From: Pseudomonadota bacterium | Lineage (GTDB): Bacteria > Pseudomonadota > Alphaproteobacteria > Rhizobiales > Hyphomicrobiaceae | Assembly (NCBI GenBank): GCA_023387235.1 | Contig: JAEWIJ010000190.1 | Location: 1-25,356 of the forward strand | Reading direction: 5' to 3' | Length of the DNA: 25,356 nucleotides | Notes under the pieces: model-generated | Told to the model about the DNA's origin: nothing | Seen by the model: only the letters and a program-made list of their open reading frames with translations | Database searches by the model: none | Shown here: positions 16,185 to 23,693 of the stretch, piece after piece | How the letters are laid out: each line of letters starts with the position of its first letter | Numbering within the stretch: the stretch's first letter is position 1 | Translations under genes and position numbers: made by a program

Positions 16185-17522
16185 ATGCCATCGACCGTCT
16201 TCGACTCCGCCATCTATCGCGATTTCTTCGGCACGCCGGCCATGCGCGCCGTATGGAGCGACGAGGCGCTGGTCGCCCGCTACGTCGAGGTCGAGGTCGC
16301 CCTCGCCAAGGCCGAAGGGCGCGTCGGCGTCATTCCCGCGGACGCGGCCAAGGAGATCGCGGACAAGGCGGACGCGAGCAAGCTCGATCTCGCCAAGCTG
16401 AAGGCCGAAACCGATATCGTCGGCTATCCCATCATCGGCATCGTCCATCAAATGGCGAAGCAGTGCGGCGACGCGGGCCGCTACGTGCACTGGGGCGCAA
16501 CCACGCAGGACATCATGGACAGCGCAACGGTGCTGCAGCTCCGCGCGGCGCTCGACATCGTCGACGACGAGCTTCATGCCGTCGCGCGTGCATTGGAGAC
16601 GCTCGCGGCCAAGCATCGCGATACCGTCATGGCCGGTCGCACGCACATGCAGCATGCTCTGCCCGTGACGTTCGGCTACAAGGCCGCGGTTTGGCTTTCG
16701 AGCGTGCGGCGCGACAAGCAGCGGCTCGGAGAACTGCGCAAACGTCTCCTCGTCGTTCAGTTCTCGGGCGCCGCCGGCACGCTCGCCTCGCTCGGCGGCG
16801 ACGGCCTCAAAGTGCAGGCGGCACTCGCGGAGGAGCTGAAGCTCGGCGTACCCGACATCACATGGCACGCGGCGCGCGATACCATCGCCGAGGTCGGCAG
16901 CGCGCTCGCCATCCTCTCGGGCGGCCTCGCGAAGATCGCGACCGATATCATGCTGATGATGCAGACAGAGGTCGCCGAGGCTTTCGAGCCGTTCGTGAAA
17001 GGACGCGGCGGCTCATCCACGATGCCGCAGAAGCGCAATCCCATTTCCTGCGAGATGATCCTCGCCATTGCCAAGGCCGTGCGCTCGGACGCGAGCCTGC
17101 TGCTCGACGCCATGGCCGCCGATCATGAGCGCGCGACGGGACCGTGGCACCTCGAATGGATCGCGCTCCCGCGCGCGTTCATTGCGACGGCCGGCGCCCT
17201 CTATCAGGCCCGTTTCATGCTCGAAGGGCTGATCGTCGATGGCGATCGCATGCGCCGTAACCTCGACATCACGGGCGGACTGATCGTTGCCGAGGCCGCA
17301 ATGATGGCGCTGGCGCCGTACACAGGACGCGGTGCCGCGCACGACATTGTCTACGACTGCTGCCGCGCGGCGCTGAACGAAGGCACCACGCTGCTCGCCC
17401 AGTTGGAGAAGCGCACGGATGTAACGCAGCACATCAAAGGCGCCGATCTCGCCCGCGTCGTCGATCCCGCCCACTACCTCGGCACGGCGCGCGAGATGGT
17501 CGATCGGATGCTCAAGAGCTAG
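16185..17522 (+). CDS. fumarase/aspartase-superfamily lyase (PurB/PcaB-like)
   Basis: This 445-residue cytoplasmic enzyme, probably a homotetramer, belongs to the family that cleaves C-N or C-O bonds of succinyl-type substrates. It has the three conserved regions: GATTQDIMDSA near residue 104, RTHMQHALPVTFG at about 152-164 with His154, and the signature GSSTMPQKRNP at 276-286 with catalytic Ser277 or Ser278. Adenylosuccinate lyases usually read GSSAMPYKRNP and RTHGQ. Carboxymuconate cycloisomerases read GSSTMPHKRNP and TWLQQALP. This protein mixes both patterns, and the VTFG and LQLRAALD stretches favour the PcaB side. No other pca gene is nearby, so I leave the substrate open. AAAGGA precedes the ATG. 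It probably shares a transcript with the dehydrogenase, and it converges on truA with 13 nt between stops. Confidence 0.9.
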   Translation: MPSTVFDSAIYRDFFGTPAMRAVWSDEALVARYVEVEVALAKAEGRVGVIPADAAKEIADKADASKLDLAKLKAETDIVGYPIIGIVHQMAKQCGDAGRYVHWGATTQDIMDSATVLQLRAALDIVDDELHAVARALETLAAKHRDTVMAGRTHMQHALPVTFGYKAAVWLSSVRRDKQRLGELRKRLLVVQFSGAAGTLASLGGDGLKVQAALAEELKLGVPDITWHAARDTIAEVGSALAILSGGLAKIATDIMLMMQTEVAEAFEPFVKGRGGSSTMPQKRNPISCEMILAIAKAVRSDASLLLDAMAADHERATGPWHLEWIALPRAFIATAGALYQARFMLEGLIVDGDRMRRNLDITGGLIVAEAAMMALAPYTGRGAAHDIVYDCCRAALNEGTTLLAQLEKRTDVTQHIKGADLARVVDPAHYLGTAREMVDRMLKS

Positions 17523-17535
17523 CGGGCGCGGCGCG

Positions 17536-18297
17536 TTAACGCGGCGGGAAGGGCCCCGGCGGATAATCGACACGCACGAGATAGAGTCCGCTCGATGGCG
17601 CCAGTGCACCACAGCGGCTACGGTCGCGCGCTTCGAGCGCGGCCGCCATCTCGCTCACCGGCCACTTGCCCTCACCGACGTACTTCAGGCTGCCGACGAT
17701 CGAGCGCACCTGATGATGCAGAAATGAACGCGCCGAAGCCTCGATACGGATCTCGTCGCCGACGCTTGTCACGTCCAGCCGATCGAGCGTCTTGACGGGC
17801 GAGCGCGCCTGACAGCCGGCCGCGCGGAACGTCGTGAAATCGTGCTTGCCGAGCAAGGCCGGCGCCGCAGCCGCCATGGCGGCCGCATCGAGCGGGCGCG
17901 GCACCCACCACACGCGGTTCCGATCGAGCGCCGGCGGGGCGCGGCGTGCGAGAATGCGATAGAGGTAGTGTCGTCCGACGGCGCTGAAGCGGGCATCGAA
18001 GCCTTCATCGATCACCGTGCAGTCGAGAATGGAGATCGGCGCCGGCTTCAAGTGAAAGTTCACCGCGTCGCGCACGGTATCCGCGGGCCAGTCGCGCACG
18101 AGATCGAAATGGGCAACCTGGCCGAGCGCGTGCACACCCGCATCCGTCCGCCCGGCGCCGCGCACCTCGACACGCTCGCCGCCGAGCTTGTGGACGGCAT
18201 CAGCGAGCGAACCCTGCACGGATGCGCCATCGGCCTGGATCTGCCAGCCGAGAAAGGGCGTGCCGTCGTATTCGATCGTGATGCGGTAGCGGGGCAT
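17536..18297 (-). CDS. truA: tRNA pseudouridine(38-40) synthase TruA
   Basis: This 253-residue enzyme makes pseudouridine at positions 38-40 of the tRNA anticodon arm. The protein begins RYRITIEYDGTPFLGWQ, as expected. The catalytic Asp52 sits in GRTDAGVHA, equivalent to Asp60 of the E. coli enzyme. The second-half motifs HDFTTFRA and FLHHQVRSIVG are also typical. The ATG at 18297 is preceded by GAGGA and lies 13 nt after the SDR stop; a longer frame to 18354 would overlap the SDR gene and is rejected. It is the last gene of the minus-strand run. truA is often near fmt and def in this order, but that neighbourhood is not seen here. Confidence 0.96.
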   Translation of the reverse strand: MPRYRITIEYDGTPFLGWQIQADGASVQGSLADAVHKLGGERVEVRGAGRTDAGVHALGQVAHFDLVRDWPADTVRDAVNFHLKPAPISILDCTVIDEGFDARFSAVGRHYLYRILARRAPPALDRNRVWWVPRPLDAAAMAAAAPALLGKHDFTTFRAAGCQARSPVKTLDRLDVTSVGDEIRIEASARSFLHHQVRSIVGSLKYVGEGKWPVSEMAAALEARDRSRCGALAPSSGLYLVRVDYPPGPFPPR

Positions 18298-18310
18298 TCG
18301 TCCTCGGAAA

Positions 18311-19075
18311 TCAGGCCGGATCGACGATGATTCCGGCGCCGCGATAGCCGCCATCGACCGCGATGATCTCGCCGGTCACGAAGCTCGACTGGCTTTCGTC
18401 GAGAAGGAAGTGGATGACGCTCGCGATCTCGCGCGGCTCGGCATAACGGCGCATCGGGATATAGCGGTTGTAGAGTTCGCGGTCGGCCGCGGTGTGCAGC
18501 GCCTTCACCATCGGCGTCTCGACGGGGCCGGGCGCGACGGCATTCACGCGAATGCCGTGCGGTGCGAGATCATTGGCCATGACTTGCGTCAGGTTGACAA
18601 CGGCACCCTTCGACGCGCCATAGGCCGAGCGGCCCTTGGAACCCCTGAGACCCGAGATTGACGCCACGTTGACGATCGCGCCTCGGCCCGCCTTGGCCAT
18701 ATGCCGCGCGGCCTCGCGTCCGAGCAGGAACGTCCCCACGACATTGACGTCGAGGATTTTGCGGAAGAGCTCCGCGGACGTGTCGAACACGTGCTTGTCG
18801 GCGGCCATGCCGGCCGAGTTGACGACGCCGTCAATGCGGCCGAACCTGGCAACGGCGTCGTTCACGAGAGCCGTGACCTGAGCTTCATCGGCCACGTCGC
18901 AGGCCCGCGCGAGCAGGCGATGTCCCGCGCCACCGGCTTCGAGCTCAACCAAGCCCTTGGCCTGAAGATCGATCGCGACGACATTCCATCCATGCTCGAG
19001 CAGGAGCGTGCTAGTCGCCTGACCAATGCCCGACCCCGCCCCCGTAACGATGGCTGTTTTGTTCGGTCCTGACAT
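18311..19075 (-). CDS. short-chain dehydrogenase/reductase (SDR, classical)
   Basis: The protein has 254 residues. The cofactor motif TGAGSGIG is at 11-18, with Asp36 after the second strand pointing to NAD(H). The structural motif is NSAG at 86-89 instead of NNAG. The catalytic tetrad Asn111, Ser139, Tyr152 and Lys156 is complete (YGASK), followed by PGPVETPM. The ending GGYRGAG is usual for FabG-like and other classical SDRs. Substrate is unpredictable in this family. The ATG at 19075 has GAGGAG 7 nt upstream; the longer frame to 19135 is rejected. It lies 108 nt after the MFS gene and 13 nt before truA. Joint transcription with the MFS gene is possible, and truA may ride on the same message. 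Confidence 0.93.
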   Translation of the reverse strand: MSGPNKTAIVTGAGSGIGQATSTLLLEHGWNVVAIDLQAKGLVELEAGGAGHRLLARACDVADEAQVTALVNDAVARFGRIDGVVNSAGMAADKHVFDTSAELFRKILDVNVVGTFLLGREAARHMAKAGRGAIVNVASISGLRGSKGRSAYGASKGAVVNLTQVMANDLAPHGIRVNAVAPGPVETPMVKALHTAADRELYNRYIPMRRYAEPREIASVIHFLLDESQSSFVTGEIIAVDGGYRGAGIIVDPA

Positions 19076-19183
19076 TCTCGCTCCTCGTCGGAATTGCGGA
19101 ACACGCGCGGTCATAGAGGCAACGGCCCGGCACATAAATCAAGTTCGGTCAGCCGGCCTGCGCCGCCAAAGCGCTCGGCTTGG

Positions 19184-20416
19184 TTAGCCCATGGCCGATG
19201 AGCGGCAGGTGCGCACGAGCATGAGAACGGACACGAAGCCTGCCAATGCCGCCGCACCGGCAAGCCAGAGCGCCCCAATCGGATCGAAGCGGGCGATGAT
19301 GGTCGCAAATATGATCGGCGCCACGGCATTGACGATGCTCTGCGGCAGCATCATGCGCCCGAGATACGTGCCGTACTCGCGCACGCCGAAGAGCATGAGC
19401 GGCAGAGTATTGCGCGCGATCGCGTAGAAGCCATGACCAAGCCCCAGGCAGATCGAGTAGGCCGCCGCGGTCACGATCGAGACCTCGAATGGCAGGATGA
19501 GAAAAAAGCTGCCGCAGGTCAGTGCCGACGAAAGCAACGCCATCGTCAGAATGGAATAACGGCCACCGAGGATCAGATCTCCGAGCCGCGCCGAGGCTTG
19601 GGCTGGCCCCACCATGGCCCAAACAGCGACCGCGGCGACAGCCGATAGTCCCATGCCCTTCAGCACGTCGATGACCTGCATATAGAGGCCCCAAACGATG
19701 AGCCCCTCCGCGCATGACCAGATGGTGAGCATGACGAAGGCCATGGTGCGCTTGTCGGCCGGCAGCTCGCCGTCGATCGTGCGATCGCCGGACGCGCGCG
19801 CCGCCGACGACGGGGGCGCCTCGTGCCGCCTCAGGATCAGCGCATGGATCGGCAGGCAGACCAGAAGGTGCAGCAGGGCGAAGCAGAGATAGGCATTGCG
19901 CCAGCCGACACTCTCGATGAGCATCGCATTGAGCGGCAGGAAGAAGGTGCCTGTCAGCCCGCTCATGAGCATGAGGCCCGTGATGGCCCGGCGCGCGTTC
20001 GCCCCGACGATCTGGACGAGCCCGACGAGAGCGGTATTGGCCAGCATCATCGGCATGGCGAGCCCGACGAGCACCCAGGCGAGCAGGTAAGTTACGACAC
20101 CCTGCGTGAACGCGAGCGCGATCATCGCCAGCGTCACGAGCAGCGAGCCGGTCATCATGACCGAGCGGGCGCCCCTCTGATCGGCATATCGCCCGACACG
20201 CGGCGCAACCAGCGCGCTCGCCAGCAGCATGATGGTGATGCCGCCGAAGACCGCCTCGCGCGAAAGGGAGAGGTCGCTGCCGATCGTGGTGCCGAAGATC
20301 GTGAGGCTCGAAAACGTCGTGCCCCAGCCGATGATCTGCGTCGTGCCGAGCCCCGCGACGGCCGCCAGAATGCGGCGCCGTTCGGCCGGCGCAGTAGGGG
20401 CGGCTTCGAATGTCAC
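19184..20416 (-). CDS. major facilitator superfamily (MFS) transporter
   Basis: This 410-residue integral membrane protein has about twelve hydrophobic segments in two halves, joined by a hydrophilic central loop (LRRHEAPPSSAARASGDRT, about 200-220). The loop between helices 2 and 3 has the MFS motif A form, GRYADQRGARS. The start is a GTG; the only ribosome-site-like sequence is a weak AGGG 9 nt before it. The N-terminal GTTQIIGWGTTFSSLTIFG pattern is found in proteobacterial MFS proteins without known substrate. A drug-efflux or organic-acid role cannot be told apart. A hairpin with a T-run lies 45 nt upstream, between this gene and the CHAD gene, so it may have reduced or separate expression. 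Confidence 0.92.
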   Translation of the reverse strand: MTFEAAPTAPAERRRILAAVAGLGTTQIIGWGTTFSSLTIFGTTIGSDLSLSREAVFGGITIMLLASALVAPRVGRYADQRGARSVMMTGSLLVTLAMIALAFTQGVVTYLLAWVLVGLAMPMMLANTALVGLVQIVGANARRAITGLMLMSGLTGTFFLPLNAMLIESVGWRNAYLCFALLHLLVCLPIHALILRRHEAPPSSAARASGDRTIDGELPADKRTMAFVMLTIWSCAEGLIVWGLYMQVIDVLKGMGLSAVAAVAVWAMVGPAQASARLGDLILGGRYSILTMALLSSALTCGSFFLILPFEVSIVTAAAYSICLGLGHGFYAIARNTLPLMLFGVREYGTYLGRMMLPQSIVNAVAPIIFATIIARFDPIGALWLAGAAALAGFVSVLMLVRTCRSSAMG

Positions 20417-20460
20417 GATTAGGGCCCTGAGAGAGCAGTAAGCGGCTGATGATTGCGGGA

Positions 20461-20493
20461 AAAGCTCCGGCGACCGTCACGCGGTCCGGAACC
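20461..20493 (-). terminator. candidate intrinsic terminator after the CHAD gene (or attenuator before the MFS gene)
   Basis: On the minus strand GTTCCGG-ACCG pairs with CGGT and CCGGAGC around the 5-nt loop CGTGA. There is one G-T pair and a 2-nt bulge, and TTTT follows at once. The hairpin starts about 105 nt past the CHAD stop and ends 45 nt before the MFS GTG. Confidence 0.45.
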
Positions 20494-20599
20494 GTCGGAA
20501 CGGCCGCAATCTAGTGGATTCCAATGGTGCTGTCTCCCGGCGGGGTTTCACGACCGCCATGCACGCCCACAGCTATAATTTTGCCATTCCAAGCGGCGT

Positions 20600-21553
20600 T
20601 CAGGACGAGCGGCGCGCCGCCGCCTCGCTTCTCGTCTCGGCGTGCGGCGGCCCACGCTCGGCCTCCCTCGCAAAATCCCAAAGCGCGCGAATGCGGGCAC
20701 CAAGCTGATCGGACTTCTCGATAAAAAGCAGCTCGGCCTTGGGCAGGGCCTCGGCTCTCAGCTCGCCATGACGCCCCGCGCAGTAGCGCGCGAGCGTCCG
20801 CCGCTCCGTCGCGGTGAGCGACTGACCCTCCGATCCCGCGAGCACGGCGTCGAGAAGAGCGACGTCATGGTCCTGCCCCAGAAGGTCGGCGACGAGCTTC
20901 GCCGCGGCCGCACGCGCAAGGCACACCTCGGGCCAGGCGTGCTGGATGAGGATCATCTGACGCCAGTAGGCCTGCGCCGCCTTGCGCAGATCATGCAGGG
21001 CCTCGGCATCTTCCGGATTTTCACGGACGCGCGCGAGCGCCTTGCGCCCTGCCCGGTGGCTCTTCGTGAGACCGGCGACGATCGTGTCGAAGCTCGCCGG
21101 ATGGAGCGCGATATCGCCGAGTTCGCGCCGCATGGCTGCGATCTCGTGCAGCGCCTCGCCCACATTGCGCTGAGGCCCCGAGCCGTTGACGGCGGCCGGC
21201 ACGTCATCGAGCACGACGCGCAGGCGTCCCGCAGCCTTTGCCAGGGCGGCCGGCTTTGCCTCCTCGAGGCTCTTTAGAAGGCCGCGCACCACATCGCGAT
21301 CGCGTACCGCCGACAGGCCGCGAGCGATGTCACGAAGGCGCGTATTGGCCTTGCGGAAATCGGTCTCGCCAAGACCCGGCCGGACGAGCCGGAGCAGCGC
21401 TCGCGTGCGCTTCAGGCTCTTGCGCGCCTCGTGCACGCTCGTCTCGGGATTGGAGCCACCCTCGAGCCGGGCAGCCGCGTTCCCAAGCTGCTCGCCTGCA
21501 ATGCGGCGCACGCCCTTGGTCAGCGGCTCCTTCAACTTCAATCGATACGCCAT
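20600..21553 (-). CDS. CHAD domain-containing protein
   Basis: This 317-residue protein is essentially one CHAD (conserved histidine alpha-helical) domain, with no CYTH/triphosphatase domain attached. The first repeat has the signature HEARKSLKRTRALLRL with His41, Arg44, Lys45, Lys48 and Arg49. The second has LHDLRKAAQAYWRQM, and LGQDHDVALLDAV lies between helices. Such domains bind inorganic polyphosphate on their basic face, and several localise to polyphosphate granules. The start is supported by AAGGG 7 nt upstream. It lies 112 nt after thiE on the same strand, with a dyad in the gap. The Ala/Arg/Ser-rich end (ARRSS) is low-complexity. The window also has a PPK2 gene, but 18 kb away. Confidence 0.93.
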   Translation of the reverse strand: MAYRLKLKEPLTKGVRRIAGEQLGNAAARLEGGSNPETSVHEARKSLKRTRALLRLVRPGLGETDFRKANTRLRDIARGLSAVRDRDVVRGLLKSLEEAKPAALAKAAGRLRVVLDDVPAAVNGSGPQRNVGEALHEIAAMRRELGDIALHPASFDTIVAGLTKSHRAGRKALARVRENPEDAEALHDLRKAAQAYWRQMILIQHAWPEVCLARAAAAKLVADLLGQDHDVALLDAVLAGSEGQSLTATERRTLARYCAGRHGELRAEALPKAELLFIEKSDQLGARIRALWDFAREAERGPPHAETRSEAAARRSS

Positions 21554-21592
21554 AGAGGCCCTTGGTCATACGCTTAAGCAATCTCGGCGCTC

Positions 21593-21611
21593 GGCTTGTC
21601 ACAAACAAGCC
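21593..21611. repeat. perfect 7-bp inverted repeat between thiE and the CHAD gene
   Basis: GGCTTGT and ACAAGCC flank a 5-nt spacer. On the minus strand a TATATG stretch lies directly upstream and no T-run follows, so an operator or leader hairpin of the CHAD gene is more likely than a terminator. Confidence 0.5.
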
Positions 21612-21665
21612 ATATACGCGTCCATTACGCTCAATAACGACGGGGACGGAAATTCGTTCGGCCGC

Positions 21666-22289
21666 TCAGGCGCGGCGTACGTCTTCGGCCCACTTAAGCC
21701 ATTGGCGGACCCTGCTTTCTGGATCCGGGTGGGTGAAGAAATCGGTAATCACGGCGACGCAATCGGCGCCTGCCGCAAGCACTTCCGGCGCCCGCTCCGG
21801 CGTGATCCCGCCGATCGCACAGAGGGGCAGGCCGCCGATTTTCTGCTTCCAGGTACGGACGCGGTCGAGACCCTGAGGGGCCCATTTCATGACCTTGAGC
21901 TTGGTCTCCCAGATGGGGCCGAGCGCCACATACTTCGGCTCTGCTGCAAGCGCGATCGCAAGCTCCGGCTCGTCATGCGTCGAGATGCCGAGCCGCACGC
22001 CCGCCGCCTTGATGATCGCAAGATCTGCATCGGCCAGATCCTCCTGGCCGAGGTGGACGAAGTCGGCGCCGACATCGATCGCCGCCTGCCAGTGATCGTT
22101 GACGATGAGCTGGCAGCCAAGGGCGATGCAGAGTTCCAGGCTCTCCGCGATCTCGCGCCGGATCTCGCGGGCATCCGTACCTTTGTAGCGAAGCTGGAGG
22201 GTTTTGATGCCAAGCGGCACGAGCCGGCGCGCCCAACTGGCATCCGGCACGATCGGATAGAAGACGTCGAGCACCGGAGATGCAGGCAT
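21666..22289 (-). CDS. thiE: thiamine phosphate synthase ThiE
   Basis: This 207-residue TIM-barrel enzyme joins HMP-pyrophosphate and carboxythiazole phosphate to give thiamine phosphate. The family path can be followed: TLQLRYKG, LIVNDHWQAA, DFVHLGQEDL, LGISTHDEPE, YVALGPIWETK, CAIGGI and the final phosphate-loop region. Two spots are unusual: NDHW, where many ThiE proteins have NDR, and GPIWETK, where GPIFPTxTK is common. It therefore belongs to a divergent branch, although the thiG neighbour makes the call secure. It starts 11 nt after the thiG stop with a weak GAGCG-type ribosome site; longer frames overlap thiG. CHAD follows 112 nt downstream. Confidence 0.93.
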   Translation of the reverse strand: MPASPVLDVFYPIVPDASWARRLVPLGIKTLQLRYKGTDAREIRREIAESLELCIALGCQLIVNDHWQAAIDVGADFVHLGQEDLADADLAIIKAAGVRLGISTHDEPELAIALAAEPKYVALGPIWETKLKVMKWAPQGLDRVRTWKQKIGGLPLCAIGGITPERAPEVLAAGADCVAVITDFFTHPDPESRVRQWLKWAEDVRRA

Positions 22290-22300
22290 ATGCCGCTCGC

Positions 22301-23143
22301 TCACTTGAGGTCGAAGAATGGCGTTCCCGCCACCGGTGTCGACGGGGCCGCCATGTCGCGCACCTCCATCATGCCGGCGACAAAAGCCGTGCGGCCTGCG
22401 CGCACCGCCGCGCCGAAGGCTTCCGCCATGGCGACGGGATCGCCCGCCTTGGCAACCGCCGTGTTGAGCAGTACCGCGTCGAAGCCCATTTCCATGGCCT
22501 GCGCCGCGTGGCTCGGGGCGCCGATGCCAGCATCGACGACGAGCGGCACACCGGGAAAGTAGTTCCTGAGCGTGCGCAAGGCGTAAGGATTGGCGAGGCC
22601 ACGCCCGGTGCCGATCGGCGCGCCCCACGGCATCAGCAGCTCGCAGCCCGCTGCGAGAAGCCGCTCAGCGGCGCCGAGGTCTTCGGTCGTATAGGGAAAC
22701 ACCTTGAAGCCTTCGCGGACGAGCGCGCCGGCCGCCTCGACGAGGCCGAAGAGGTCCGGCTGCAGCGTGTCGTCGTTGGCAATGACCTCGACCTTCACCC
22801 AGTCGGTATCGAAAAGCTCGCGCGCCATCTCGGCGGTGGCAATCGCCTCGCGCGCCGTGCGGCATCCAGCCGTGTTCGGCAGCACGCGCACGCCGAGGCC
22901 GGCAATGAGCTTCCAGAAGTCCAGCCCACCCCTGTCGCGCGCGCCCTCACGCCGGACCGACACGGTCACGACGTCGGCACCCGCGGCCTTGACCGCGCGC
23001 TCGAGAACCTGCGGCGAGGGATACTGGGCCGTGCCAAGAAAGAGGCGCGAGTCGAGACGCGTGCCGTAGACTTCCAGGCTATCGCGTCCCGCAGCGGCCC
23101 GCGTGGCACCCGGCCGCGTGTTGGTCATCGTATCCGTCATCAT
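22301..23143 (-). CDS. thiG: thiazole synthase ThiG
   Basis: This 280-residue barrel enzyme makes thiazole phosphate carboxylate from deoxyxylulose phosphate, dehydroglycine and the ThiS thiocarboxylate. The usual landmarks are present: SRLFLGTAQYPSP, VTVSVRR, LPNTAGCRTAREA, the Schiff-base Lys in VKVEVI, MPWGAPIGTGRG and VVDAGIGAPSHAAQAMEMG. The N-terminal 22 residues are variable, and another in-frame ATG follows the first at once. The start overlaps the thiS stop as ATGA, so the sulfur carrier and synthase are translationally coupled. Dehydroglycine would come from ThiO or ThiH, neither of which is in the window. Confidence 0.97.
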   Translation of the reverse strand: MMTDTMTNTRPGATRAAAGRDSLEVYGTRLDSRLFLGTAQYPSPQVLERAVKAAGADVVTVSVRREGARDRGGLDFWKLIAGLGVRVLPNTAGCRTAREAIATAEMARELFDTDWVKVEVIANDDTLQPDLFGLVEAAGALVREGFKVFPYTTEDLGAAERLLAAGCELLMPWGAPIGTGRGLANPYALRTLRNYFPGVPLVVDAGIGAPSHAAQAMEMGFDAVLLNTAVAKAGDPVAMAEAFGAAVRAGRTAFVAGMMEVRDMAAPSTPVAGTPFFDLK

Positions 23144-23349
23144 CCGCCCTGTCTCGGCGCGACAATCTCGATGGTGTCGCCGCCGGTAAGTTCGATCGCC
23201 TCCCGCTTGCGCAGGGGCACGAAGTCGCCATTGCGAGCGGTCGCGACCTTAGCATCGCCATAGCCGAGCTCGACCAGGAGCTCGGCGAGCGTCCGGGCCC
23301 GCGTGCGGGCCTTCTCGCCGTTAACGACCACTTCCAGAACCGCATTCAT
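23140..23349 (-). CDS. thiS: sulfur carrier protein ThiS
   Basis: This 69-residue ubiquitin-fold protein ends in the essential Gly-Gly (APRQGG), which is adenylated by ThiF and thiocarboxylated to supply sulfur to ThiG. The start EVVVNGEKARTRARTLAELL and the NGDFVPL..REAIELTGGDTIEIV pattern are typical. The ATG at 23349 gives the normal family length. Its only close ribosome-site bases are GGA; a better AGGAG lies 14 nt upstream. The frame stays open upstream as far as 23706, which I treat as chance for the most part. First gene of thiS-thiG-thiE. No TPP-riboswitch consensus (CUGAGA, ACCUGAUCUGG) is visible upstream. Confidence 0.94.
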   Translation of the reverse strand: MNAVLEVVVNGEKARTRARTLAELLVELGYGDAKVATARNGDFVPLRKREAIELTGGDTIEIVAPRQGG

Positions 23350-23693
23350 TCCGCGCGTCAGCTCCTGCCAGCCCGGTCGGCACCAAACACAAGAATACAC
23401 GTTCGGGGCGCCGGGGGAAAACCGGCCCTCTTGGTAAATATAGGCGCTATGTCCGCCCGGCAGTGCCGAGGCTGCGATGCACTGGACGCATGTCATCGGG
23501 CGGCTGTCGGCGAGCACTGGCCGCCGCGAGGTTAGCCGATCGTGAACACGGCCGGCGGCCTTTGCATAAAAAGCGCCTGAAGCACCGGCCCGGTTTCTTG
23601 ACGTCTTTGTGGGAGGCTCGTCCGACGGTGCGGGGGATGCGTCCAGTCGGGCGCGGCCGAACGCGTTCCGAGGTCGGAACCGAAGAGACGACA
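23350..23693. other. 344-nt divergent intergenic region between thiS and the PL14-like gene
   Basis: No gene with recognisable content is seen. On the minus strand the thiS frame is open through it, with two CxxC pairs (see findings). On the plus strand an exact CTTGAC (23597-23602) has no good -10 behind it, and CATAAA (23565-23570) has only a weak GTGAAC -35 (about 23542-23547). Either could drive the downstream gene. No riboswitch consensus is seen. Confidence 0.5.
23438..23443 (-). promoter_or_regulatory. candidate -10 element of the thiSGE operon
   Basis: CTATAT on the minus strand is an exact match to the -10 common in Rhizobiales, about 90 nt before thiS. The -35 position has no good match to CTTGAC, so this rests on one element and local AT-richness. 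A small GCCGG/CCGGC hairpin lies in the implied leader. Confidence 0.35.

Noticed and set aside
17532..17543. 12-bp perfect palindrome CGCGTTAACGCG between the lyase and truA stops
   Set aside because: It has no loop or T-run and overlaps the truA stop. It is too short to separate from chance, although a weak terminator role cannot be excluded.
18298..18354. N-terminal extension of TruA
   Set aside because: It overlaps the SDR coding end. The family start pattern begins at 18297, behind GAGGA.
23350..23500. TPP riboswitch upstream of thiS
   Set aside because: I looked for the CUGAGA and ACCUGAUCUGG blocks on the minus strand and found neither.
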